Source: Oscheius sp. JU75
Lineage: Eukaryota; Nematoda; Chromadorea; Rhabditida; Rhabditidae
Reading direction: 5' to 3'
Assembly (NCBI GenBank): GCA_037178855.1
Contig: JASJZC010000005.1
Span: 4,960,001 to 5,024,000, forward strand
Length of the DNA stretch: 64,000 nucleotides
Shown: piece by piece, positions 36,604 through 52,221 of the stretch
Position numbering within the stretch: position 1 is the first letter of the stretch
Layout: each line of letters opens with the position of its first letter
Made by a program: the position numbers and the translations under genes
Notes under the pieces: generated by a model
Seen by the model: only the letters and a program-made list of their open reading frames with translations
Databases searched by the model: none
What the model was told of the DNA's origin: nothing

Positions 36604-38290
36604 TTACATATCGTAATCGTCCTCATACGACGGTTTGTACAGACAGACATCATCAAAGTCCAGATCCACGATTATGTTGTCACGATTCAAAAGACGAGCA
36701 GCTACCCGATCTCGCTTCTTGTCCTTCCTTTCCATTATGGCTGGCGAGCCACTGTAACGACCTCTCACCACCATCATTCGATCTCCTTCAGCTCGTGGAA
36801 TCACAGTTTCCATCCAACTTTGTTTCAAATCTCAAGAGGCGACGTCTTATAGAGAAAAACAAAAACCTACTATAATAAATTTGTCCATAATCGTCTTGAA
36901 GAGAGATGTCTTTCCTGGATGCCACATCCACCACTCGCAGCTTCTGTTTGTATAGTTTACCATGATCGTAGTCTTTGTTGATGAATCGAATGACAAGATC
37001 AGGTCGGATCCAAAGTTCTTCAGAGGAATCGCGAGACGTCCCTTCCTTCGAATCGATGACGGCAATATCATCATCCTCTCCTCGTTCTCTCCTTCGAATC
37101 GCTTCCTCCATCTCGGTACGTCTTTTGTCGATTTGTGTCTTCGCAGTATCATATTCCTTTTTGTCTACACATTATTTTGTTAAGAGAACAGAAACTGAAC
37201 GTACTAAGACATTTTGCATCTCGTTCGTATTCCTTCTTAGAGACTTTTTGAACAGAGAATAAAGACACTTTAACCGATTCTCCTCCCAACGCCAGTCGGA
37301 CATAGACGCTGTTATTGTCGTCGTCCCGGGACTCCACCTGAAGTTAGTCGTGTTAAAAATAGAAAAGAACCGCTTACACTTCCGTATTTTCCTGAATATC
37401 TGCCAGAGGTTATTTTCACGAGTGAGTTACGGGTAACTTCGCCACTCGTCTCTCCGTCTTCTTTTGAATTTCCCGTCTTTTTCTTGTCGTCCGGATGACG
37501 TGGTGTTGCACCTAATCCCAACCCTTTGGGACGTTGAGAATTTACTTGAAGGGGTACCACCTAAAACAGGCGGTTAATTACAAGGCATCCACTAATTACA
37601 GAAAAAGAAAGAATATTTGAAAACAACTTCTCACCTTAGGCTGTTTTCCGATACCGCTGCCCTCAGTCCATCCACAGCCTCGAAGGATAGCCAAACCAAA
37701 TTTCTCAATCGGAACACTTCTATAATCTGCGTCGACAGCTACTCCAATGGTTTCTCCGCCAATTTGAATCACTTCTCGTTTTACGGTTGTTTCAATCTAC
37801 AGTTTATCGATAAAACATCAACTCAAAAGAACTTACTTGGACCGCAGTAGAACCGTTGTCAGTCAGAATGGCCAGTCGAGCAGTTTCTTCCTCAGTGATA
37901 CTGCCAGCTTTCTGCTTCTCGACGAGTTTCGCAATTCTCCAGTCGTTTTCGACGACAAGTGGAATGATCATATGCTTGTCTTCTTCGTCATCATCTTTCC
38001 TGAGACATCTTTATGCGATAAAAATGAAAGCTACTTACGGAGCTGCTCCGTTTTCGAATCTTTCAAGTCTTCGCCTTTTAGCACGACGAGCTTCTTCTTC
38101 TAGATCACGTTCTTCGTCACTATCGACGTTGACTCAAACAAATGGATAGAATGAGATGTAAAAAGTACCGACCTGATGTGACTTCTGTTGTGGGTTTGAT
38201 GAGCTTGGTAACTGTTCGTTTCACTCCAAAAGAAACCTTGATAGTTGTCTCGGAGCTTTCTGCGACCACATTGTCTGACTGTTCGCCCAT
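36604..38290 (-). CDS. gpkow: G-patch and KOW domain protein GPKOW (MOS2/Spp2-like splicing factor)
   Basis: Spliceosomal G-patch protein that works with the DEAH helicase DHX16. The start MGEQSDNVVAESSETTIKVS leads to KRTVTKLIKPT. The G-patch core reads GWTEGSGIGKQPK..PLQVNSQRPKGLGLGA, with the RPKGLGLGA ending typical of GPKOW. A first KOW follows (LVKITSGRYSGKYGSV) and a second lies near the carboxyl end (DRMMVVRGRYSGSPAIMERK), then DNIIVDLDFDDVCLYK, matching the family's VVELHYDAICQY. Introns are 35-50 bp. Divergent from NUF2 across 545 bp. Confidence 0.9.
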
Positions 38291-38835
38291 TGCGTAGATT
38301 ACCCTAAAATTAAAACTTTATATGCTTGAGCAAGAAATGGTAAAGGAATATGACAGAAGGACCTTTCGAAAACTGTTTCGAATAGAGCACCACTACATCG
38401 CTTACACTACGACCCTGACGTCTTTCTTGTGATTTCTGGGAGGGCAGGGGCACGTCTGACGGAAAATGCCAACAGTCGCCGCGAATGCAGCGATTTCAAA
38501 TATTCCCTCGTACATACAATGTTTTCACCGATGTTTGTACATTTTCAGACACAAATGGCCGGGGAAAGATTGAAACCATAACACTTTGATTGATTGTAGG
38601 AAAAAAATGCAATTTCAAACGTTGCTTGATTTACTGCCTTTATACGTGACCTGTCATGGTCCTGTCACGAACAAATGTGACAGCGCCAATTTTGCGTTTG
38701 GGGGTTGCCATTTCCTTTTTTGGGATTGCGCATGCTGTTTTTTTATATGCATGTTCATTCAACAATTTTCACTCTGTTCGTCAATGTTCTGTCTTTTCAT
38801 GCCTTACTTTTCATCATGCGCTAACCTTTCAGGCC
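38291..38835. other. Divergent promoter region GPKOW / NUF2
   Basis: Should hold both promoters. A CCTTTCAG acceptor ends three bases before the NUF2 ATG. No exon seen. Confidence 0.4.
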
Positions 38836-40551
38836 ATGATGGCGACGGATCAGAGGACGATAATTGAAACACTGAACAGCACGCTCGGGCATCTTGGCCT
38901 GATAGTTGCTCCTGACGATTTCTCTCATCCAACGGTTAGGTTTTAGAACTTCTCATTCAATACCGTTTTTTAGCCACAACGTGTCCAGCTAATCTGTCGA
39001 GCCTTTATCGTTCACGTCTTCGAAGTTCCAGATCAGAATCTGCTGCAGTTACCTTTCGATGCCTTGTCAGAAGATGATCACGCTGAAGATTACGCCCGTG
39101 CTGCGCCACTCATAATGATCTACACCACAATGTACGTTTTGTTCGTTTGTCTAGCAATCGTTAATTTAGGCAAAATTTCGTTCAAGACATGAGCAACGAC
39201 AATGGTCTGGTTTTTCGGATGTGCGAACTTGTTTCTCCCCAGCCTAAAACATTTCGTAGTCTCATGTCATTCCTTGCCGATTACCTCAAGTTTCACACGG
39301 TTAGAAGCGTTTGCATCATTCACAGACACATTTAGGCTATGATGCCTCACTGGGATGCCACATGCTCGATCTACGATGACAAACGAAAACGTCTGGCTGA
39401 ATTGCAGAAGGAAATTGAGGATACCTCGTCGAAAAGAGATGCTCTAAGCAAGGAACTGGATTCTCGCAAGAGACGAGAACACGAGGTTCGTGTTTTTAGA
39501 CTACTTTTCAAATGGTTTTAGCTCATGACCGTCCTTGGCAAAAAGCAGCAAGATCTCCAGGTCCAATTCGCTAGATCACAAGAACTAGAAGCCGCTCACG
39601 AGGTCAATTCAAAGAGCACGGAAAACAGCAAATTTGAGCAGAATGAACTCGCTCTTGAAAAGGAAGGATTGCAAATGCAGATGGAACAATTGGCTCTTCA
39701 AATTGTTGCTTCTCCAGAACGTGTGTTCAGGGAGCGGGACCAATATAGACAGGAACTCGCACAAGCTAGAGAACAAGAAGAAAAACAAAGGTGATCTTTT
39801 TAGGATTCATCTATATCAAGAACTTTGCAGAAAGGAAAACGAAGAGATTAAAGTCCAGATGACTCTGGCTGCCACTGTCGGACAATACATTGAGAGGATG
39901 GGTGGAGAGGTTCAGAAGAACATGATGACAGAGCAGAACCGATTGGAGGAGATCAATTTGAAGAAGCTGGATGCTCAGCAGATGAAGCGGGAGGCTGAAA
40001 GAAGGCTTCAGATGATCATCAACAGCATCAAGGTTCTATCATATACTGTTTTTGCAAAGCTTCATTTTCCGGCGATCGAGAGTGAAATAAAGACCTTTGA
40101 AGAGAATCTGAACCGAGACGAGCAGCTTCATCTGGAACGTACAAAGGAGCTGGCCATTCGAAAAGCTGAGTTAGAAAAGTAAGTCATCGTTTCCAATGTC
40201 TCATTCTTGAGCTTTTTTAGAGAGCTTGCTGATCTGAAGCACGGTAATACTAATCCAGCTGTCGAACGTCAATTGGCTGCCGAAATATCCAATGTTCTTT
40301 CGCTGAAATCCGAAGTCATCCACGAGCTGAGAGCAAATATGGAAACATCGACGGAGCTTTATCAGAAGCTGCTCGAAAAAGTAACATTCCCCTCAATCTT
40401 TTGTGCAATTGCATTTTAGGTCGACAAGGAGAGAAAAGCTTATTCTAACGAGTGCGTCTATTACGCAAAAGTCATCAAGGAACTTGGAATGCTGTCGGAA
40501 TCGCCTTCTGATCTCAATGAAACTGGAAATCAATCGATTTATCACATATAA
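38836..40551 (+). CDS. nuf-2: Kinetochore protein NUF2 (HIM-10-like)
   Basis: NDC80-complex subunit linking kinetochores to microtubules. The amino 130 residues fit the NUF2 calponin-homology fold: HPTPQRVQLICRAFIVHVFE, LPFDALSEDD, and TFRSLMSFLADYLKFHTAMM, which parallels the human RTARFLSGIINFIHFRE. The remaining 300 residues are coiled coil from about KRKRLAELQKEIED onward, including IVASPERVFRERDQYRQEL, parallel to human IVDSPEKLKNYKEKM. Nine or so exons with 35-45 bp introns; the stop at 40549-40551 is reached in the last exon (ESPSDLNETGNQSIYHI). About 440 residues, close to NUF2's usual length. Confidence 0.88.
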
Positions 40552-40649
40552 TTTCTGTAACTATTTGCTCCGAATTGGAGTTGTCTAATCCTGACTATTG
40601 ACAATAAAAAACTTTTAAGGAATTCTAGTGTTCTTGCCAGCTCGCTCCG

Positions 40650-41044
40650 ATGTGGTTTCTTCTTCTCGCTCTGCTACTCTATCCGCTGTTCATTCGTGAA
40701 GAAGGCGAAGCAGGAAGGGGCTTCAACTTCGTCGAACCATCCAGTGAAGTCTTCAGCTGATAAGCAGAAAGGAGCGATTGCGAAAGATCTACCAGAGTCG
40801 CAGGTATCGCCCAAAAAGACATTAAAGCAGGGGCCGGAGGAGCCTTGAAGCGCTGAGAATCCAACTAATCGTCCGAAGGCCCATCCTGTTACAGAAGAAT
40901 AAGTGTTGTGATTGAGGGAGACTACGAAGCTGTCCCGGAAAAACTGCCTGTCATGCAGAACGATGCACAACGACAAGTCCGATGAAGGACGACTCGAAGA
41001 AGATTCTGGAAAAGGAGAAGAGTCTGGAAGTAGCAGAAACACAG
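40650..41044 (+). pseudogene. Degraded locus with Lys-rich tail fragments
   Basis: An ATG at 40650 encodes a hydrophobic leader (MWFLLLALLLYPLF) that soon stops. An overlapping frame gives a Lys-rich stretch (FVKKAKQEGAST, SPKKTLKQGPEEP), stops at TGA, and continues in the same frame as SAENPTNRPKAHPVTEE before TAA. A third frame then reads KDDSKKILEKEKSLEVAETQ. The breaks are not mended by normal introns that I can find. Composition resembles the tail of the four-TM gene at 22.9 kb and the broken locus at 24.4 kb, so this may be a decayed relative. Low confidence on kinship. Confidence 0.35.
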
Positions 41045-41227
41045 TAATCGGATTCCAAAGACACAACTTCCAAATAAAATCAAAAGTTACCCCCGAATGT
41101 TTCAACCTACTTTCTCCTTTCGTCTCGCGTCTAATTACCCGTCTCTTCTCCGGTTACGCAACGGTTTCTCCGTTCCAGCTGGCCCTATGAAATTCGGTCG
41201 GAGGCCAATTAGCCCCTCGGATAGTCA

Positions 41228-43831
41228 ATGTTGTTCGTCCTCCTACTTGTCGACTTTCTCCTTACTGTCTCAGGTATGCAAAAACAGACTGAATCAATCA
41301 GAATTGGCAGCTGGGTATGGCTGCGGTGGAGGAAATGAGACAACCTATCTACGGTCAGAAGGACTTCGTCTTATGGAGTTTGCGACACATTCCATGAAAG
41401 AAGTCACTCTCAACGTCTGTGCTGACTCTTGTACAACCGATGCAAATGGTCATCCATGTTCCAGTTTCGAGTACGATGCTCAATCACAGGAATGTGCAAT
41501 GCATGCGGAAGACGGTCAACCTCTCGGACCGTCAGTTCTTGCCAAAGCCGAACCATCACTTGCCTTCTTCCAACAGATTTGTGTCACAGGTATTATCATA
41601 GTGTTTACTTTCAAGTGAGCTCAGAAGACCGACTCTGTCCCACCCCGTATGCCTTCGAAAGACATCCGCAATCAATGCTGGTCGGACACGCTCTTCATGT
41701 CCAGGTAGTGGGAGGACTGTCCGAATGTCTATCCCTCTGTCTGTCGTCTCTTGTTTCAATCTCAGTCCCCTGTAACTCGGTAATGTACTTCTACGAAACC
41801 GGCGAGTGTATCCTGAACAGAGCCACCAAGACGGATGTCCCCAAGTTATTCCGGTCGGTTGAGAGGAGGGCATGAGAAACTCTTTTTTTTAGAGACGGTG
41901 TTCAAGAAGTTCTAGTGGACTATTTCGAGAATGTTTGTCAAGATGGTAAACCAAGTCTTCTAAATTGTGATTGTAACATTTCAGTGGATTGTGAGGGAGG
42001 TGTGTTGCATTGGATTCGGTCCGAAGACTTCCAAATTGTCGCTAGGAAGGATGTCATCGTCGAGAGCAACAGTATCGAAGAATGTCGAGCTCTTTGCACA
42101 GTACCCACCTAATAAACTAGATAATTTATCAACTTTCAGGCTAATCGAGTGGGAGAGGAGCGATTCCCATGTCGGGCAATTGTTTTCAGTGGATCTAAGG
42201 GAGAGTGTCATTTATCGGCCGAGACAGGAGTAGTCGCACGCTCCAATTCACTTCAGACTGCCCAACTGAGTCCTATATCTGCAGGGGAGTACTTCCAAAA
42301 GTATTGTTTGAACAGTGAGTTTCGAGAAAAGCTTGCCAACTTTGGTGAATATAGCCACCGTTCGATGTGTCGATGCTTCTTTCGAGCATGTGGTCAACCG
42401 AAAGATGAATGCCGAACCCTACAGAGTTCTGTCCTCATCCTCGGCTCATCATTGTCTCTCGATTTGTATCGATGAAGGAGCATCCTGTGCCTCGGTCACC
42501 TACGACAATGTTTTGGTAATGCTTATTCGGAATCATTGATCGATCGTTTAGGACGAATGTCATCTTTCGGACAAATCTCAATTCAGTCACCCGGATCTGT
42601 TTCTTCCTTCTGATTACTCCGACTATTTCGACAAGGTTTCGCAGACTCAGTAGAAACAGTAGAATGTATAGATTTGTGATACGGCACTGTTGGAACCAAG
42701 AGAGAAGAGCAAGCAGCAGGCTGCCCCTCGAATCACGGTCTCGACTCCGCTTTCGACCAGCGATGATCCTTCAATACTCCTAGAGAACACCATAGACGAA
42801 CATCCTCCCACGGAAGTCAAAGCGTCTACTTTTGGTGAAACGGAAGTGGCCGCAGAGGAGACAGTTATTGACGATGAAGACGATTTCGAAGGCGACAACA
42901 AACTGACTTCCGACAGTCATGTCAAAGCACGTTAGTTGACTGGCCTTTGAGTATACACAATACAGATCTAACGAGTGAGTGCAGAATGTCCGGAGTCACA
43001 GTGACTGTTGGTTTCTCACAGAACACAAGTGGATCGATCTATGTGAAAGATCACTTCGCCACTTGCCGTTCAATCTTCTCAGAATCAAAAGATGTGGAAC
43101 TACATATTCCATTTCCAAGGAACGACGAAGAGTCTCCCAGATGTCCCGGTGTGGAAATGGTATTATTATATTATGGCAGAATACACAACTTCCAGAGCCC
43201 TTCTCAATGGTCTTTCATGATAGTTGTCCAACGGAATGACATGTCTTCGCCTTCCTTGGTTACCTCGACCGATCGGGTATTCAATGTGACCTGTGACTAC
43301 ACAAAACTAGTTGAGAAGGAATTGATTTCGTATGTGAACCAAACTTTTTTGAAAGAATTTTGTTTCAGAGGTCAAACCGATACGGAACTCAGATCGAGTA
43401 AGATCAAAATGACCATCCTCCGAAATGGTTCTCCTGTTTCCGTAGTTCCCCTCGGGGAGAAAGTGGAGCTCAGATGGACTATTGTTGACGCAGCAGCCGG
43501 TTTAGGATTCTTTGTGAATGAATGTGTAGCAGAACGTGTAGGGGGCTCTTCACCAGAACCTGAGCCATTGAAGCTTATTCACAGAGGGTAGCACGGCTGT
43601 TTTACCTATTCATACATTTTTCAGATGTCCGGAAGAAAGAGTTCAAGGGAAACTGATCGATGATCCAGTGGAACAACTGCCCGGCGGATTCACGACTCGT
43701 TTGAAGACCTTTCGATTCGATGGATCCCGTCGTGTCCGGATCAAATGTGCTATCGATGTCTGTGTCGACGAGTGTCCACCTGTGAGTTTATTGACCGTAT
43801 CTTTGTTTCCCAGCCACGTAGACTTTTTTAA
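41228..43831 (+). CDS. PAN/Apple-ZP domain apical extracellular matrix protein
   Basis: Resembles Drosophila NompA and nematode NOAH-type proteins that anchor cuticle to epidermis and sensory cells. Signal peptide MLFVLLLVDFLLTVS, then four PAN modules, each with a CxxxC pair and a C.SF.Y...EC-type core: YGCGGGN..PCSSFEYDAQSQEC; DRLCPTPYAF..GECILN; VDCEGGVLHW..KGECHLS; VRCVDASFEH..CASVTYDN. A linker rich in Glu/Asp/Thr (around 42700-42920) precedes a ZP domain (SECRMSGVTVTVGFS, GSIYVKDHFATCRSIF, LRWTIVDAAAGLGFFVNECV, DPVEQLPGGFTTRLKTFRFD, IKCAIDVCVDECPP). The chain ends soon after the ZP module by either splice reading, with no TM segment, unlike most relatives. The end overlaps the antisense deiminase gene. 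Confidence 0.85.
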
Positions 43832-45261
43832 TTTCTCGATTTCCGCAACCGAAAACGACCGCATCCAGTAGTTGATTAGCCGGTAGATTTTTAAGAAGTT
43901 CCGAGTCGATGTTGACAGTTACCGCATCAAACTGTTTACCAACCTGAGTGCCAAACTAGTATCGTTCGAGAGTAGTTTACCTCAAAAGATCCAGTTTTGT
44001 CCAGTAGCTTCAAGGATCTCGCCCCGCCAGTTGTGGCCGCGGAGAAGAGCTTTAAGGCAGTCAGACCAGCGACACTTCTCGAATTGTGCTTCATCTAATA
44101 ATAGGTCGTAGGTCAAGTATTCGGTTCCTCACCTGTTGTGTGTAACAAGCCCATCTCATCTCTTCCAAAAAGGCTATCCTGTTGTTACAATCCGTTCCAA
44201 ATGAGACATGAGTCAGTTCAGTCAGCAATGGAATTCCGTCTCCAAGGTATCCTTCTGTCAAAGGACAAACACATATGTTGACTCCCTAAAAATAGTTTCT
44301 CGAGTTCCGTGAACTCTTTTCACATTGCTGGAGAACTTCTTCATGTTATCCGGGGAGGTATAGGTAGCGTGCACTGCAGTAAAGTTTTCGTCGAGAGAAA
44401 GATGATTCAGGAGCAGATCAGATGGAGTCTTTTGATGAACTGCTCTCGAGTCGGCAATCTCTTTTGGCTGTTCTTCAAGATGGGTATGGAAGGCGAGACC
44501 ATGCTCTTTAGAATACTCGTGTAGTCTTTGGATGTTTTCTAGAGGAACCGCCCGAGCAGAATGGGCTGAAATTGGGTAGTCGAATAACAATTGGAATTAC
44601 CTGCAACAGCAAGAGTAACAGTTGGTCCCGTTTCTTTCTTCAGTCTCTCTAAATTCTTGATAAATTCGTCGTAGGTGGATGTAAAATTTCTCTGTACTGG
44701 ATGTAGTTCTCCCCCAGTGAACCCTGCTCTCTCGTACAAAGTCTAAACTACTAGCATTCACCGCTCCGTTCCGCACAAACCTGGATCAGAACGATCCTTA
44801 TTCCCACATCCCGTGCTGCCTTGATAACGACCTTGTCCAAGTCGAACCTCTCCTCCCCATGATGGACATAATGGAATTCGCCGACTGTTGTAATTCCAGC
44901 CGAAAGCATTTCTTCGAACGTCGAATAGCAGTACTTGAACAGGCTTTTGACTCCTGATAGAGTTTACCTGGTAGAGTTTCTCCTCGGTCACACCGTCCAC
45001 CAAAGCATACATGTTGTCTCTCCAGGCCCAAAAGGTCTCGGCCGACTTGCCGCCAATTTCACTTCTTCCACGAAGATGTCTATGGAAGGCGTGAGAGTGA
45101 GCATTTACGAAACCGGGGAGTAACAGAACCTCTTCGACACGATCACCAGGTCTGGTCTCTTCAATAGAAACAATACTGCCATCCTCATTGTAGACGATGG
45201 ATAGATTTTCTTGAACAGAGCATTTGTAGAAAATAAACCGAGGACTGAAGCGATGGGACAT
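43798..45261 (-). CDS. hutF-like: N-formimino-L-glutamate deiminase-like amidohydrolase (HutF type)
   Basis: Metal-dependent amidohydrolase that, in bacteria, converts formiminoglutamate to formylglutamate and ammonia in histidine breakdown. HutF hallmarks are all present: LLPGFVNAHSHAFHRHLRGR (HxH metal ligands), ETFWAWRDNMYALV, AGITTVGEFHYVHH, LYERAGFTGGELHPVQRNF, AHSARAVP, FHTHLEEQPKEI (His ligand, catalytic Glu region), FTAVHATY, FGTDCNNRIAFLEEMRW (Asp ligand). Introns of about 35-38 bp interrupt it, so it is a resident eukaryotic gene. Removing introns near 44110 and 43965 extends it to SRSVAGLTALKLFSAATTGG and a stop at 43798-43800, about 430 residues. It starts 140 bp from a divergent small-TM gene and overlaps the end of the PAN-ZP gene. 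Confidence 0.88.
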
Positions 45262-45401
45262 CTCTAAACAGAGGTAGTCGGTCGGCAGTGAACAAGGTCA
45301 ACGGGTGGTGATAGGGCCACGGCCTCATAAAAACGACAATCGTTTCAGGTTGTTTGCGACAACAATCAAAAAAGTTACGGCAGGAAGAAGAGGAGTCCGA
45401 A

Positions 45402-45876
45402 GATGAAGCCTGACTTTAGTTTCAAAGGACAACGAAGCACAGTAACAGAAACATTGACAATAGTCGAAAGAGAGCAGAAAACGGAGAAAAAGCCACGACC
45501 AGGTGAGTCAACAAGAGTTGATTATGCAGAGAGAGAGAGAGAGAGCATGTCACAACTGTCATCTCCGCATCTCTAATCCCAGAGGTTTCAGAGTTTCTCT
45601 CATCCGATGATCAATTCTGTATGTTCCGATGGCAAGCTACAGCAGCCGCAATCGGTTTCGCTCTTATCGGTTCAGCTGGACTTCTTGGTCTTGCTCGAGG
45701 CCTTCATAATTTGTGTACACGACACAACGACGACGAATCATGCTCGTCCAGTGTCTCTGAACTCACCAACAGTATGAGAATCGAGGAATGAAAGATATAA
45801 TGATTCAGGTTCCGGCTACAGTCGATCCTGTTCGCAGCAATCGAGAATATACGACGAGCCTAGACTAATGCGATAG
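45402..45876 (+). CDS. Small single-pass membrane protein, unrecognised
   Basis: Three exons: MKPDFSFKGQRSTVTETLTI..KKPRP; then, after an 80 bp intron, VSEFLSSDDQFCMFRWQATA with one TM segment (AAAIGFALIGSAGLLGLARG) and a Cys/Asp-rich stretch (NLCTRHNDDESCSS); then a 37 bp intron and a short tail SSGYSRSCSQQSRIYDEPR ending at TAG 45874-45876. About 120 residues. No signal peptide; the amino side is basic. A TTTCAG acceptor about 50 bases upstream suggests a spliced leader. No family recognised. Shares a 140 bp divergent promoter interval with the HutF-type gene. Confidence 0.65.
45529..45545 (+). repeat. (GA)n microsatellite in intron
   Basis: Seventeen bases of alternating G and A within intron 1 of the small TM gene. 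It partly explains that intron's larger size. Confidence 0.9.
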
Positions 45877-46708
45877 TTCCAATATTTCCATGGCAGATAA
45901 TATTGACTATAATTTTTAATAAAGAGTCATAAAGCAGTCGATGAGAGGCAGAGAAAAAGTGTACTCATCCTCGGATCCGCCGGGATTTAGGGGCGCCGAC
46001 AGCTATTAATAACCAGGCGGACGTCTTTCTGCTGGGTACTAGATATCTATTGTCTTTTTACTGGGGTTTGAACCAGCGATGTGTATCCCACTGTGGGCGA
46101 ATAATAAAGAAACGTTGTACAATACGCGGAGTTTGTAAGCAAAATCACATCAGAGTCTAGAACTTCCAATAATTAGCTGGAAATCATTTTTTCGTACAAA
46201 CAAACTTCAACGACAAAAGTGACAAAAGTATCTTTTTATCAGATCGTGTCTTGTGTCCAAGCATTTTGTTCCGAGCAGCTTATCTTGGATTTTCTGGGGA
46301 CAAATTGATAAATTGGGTCGGATAGCGACGTAACCAACTACAAACCTCGCCCTAGCACAAAGATGCCGAGACAGATATTCACTGAAACATTGAAAAAAGG
46401 GAAATAGTCTGATTAAATAAAACCGAGAAATGGTCCTACAACTAACTGACTTGACTGTAAAGAGTCAAAAAGATTCATCTTGTCAATAGTCGTCAGCTTC
46501 AAACACAAGTAAAGTTTCACAAGGAAAATTTTACTATGGCAGCCGTTGACAACTGTATAGGCGCATAGTAACTAGCAGATTACGCGATGTCGCCTGGATT
46601 GGTAATAGTTGCGAAAATGGTTCGACGTCATTGGCTGCTCCAAATGGGTTGTGATTTGGAACGAGGGAGAGTCGTCTTATCTGGCCTAGTCGTCTCTTCT
46701 GCTCCAAC
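45877..46708. other. Intergenic region upstream of the ABC transporter
   Basis: Contains AATAAA-like signals for the small TM gene near 45918 and presumably the promoter of the P-glycoprotein gene. No exon or RNA gene supported. Confidence 0.4.
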
Positions 46709-52172
<5,464 letters not shown>

Positions 52173-52221
52173 TCTCCAGAGTCTTCAACGTGATCTTGAA
52201 AGCATCAATACGCAGTTTTTA

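Noticed and set aside
46040-46100. tRNA-like T-arm (GGTTTGAACC) on the minus strand
   Set aside because: No matching acceptor stem, D arm or anticodon arm can be folded around it; chance similarity.
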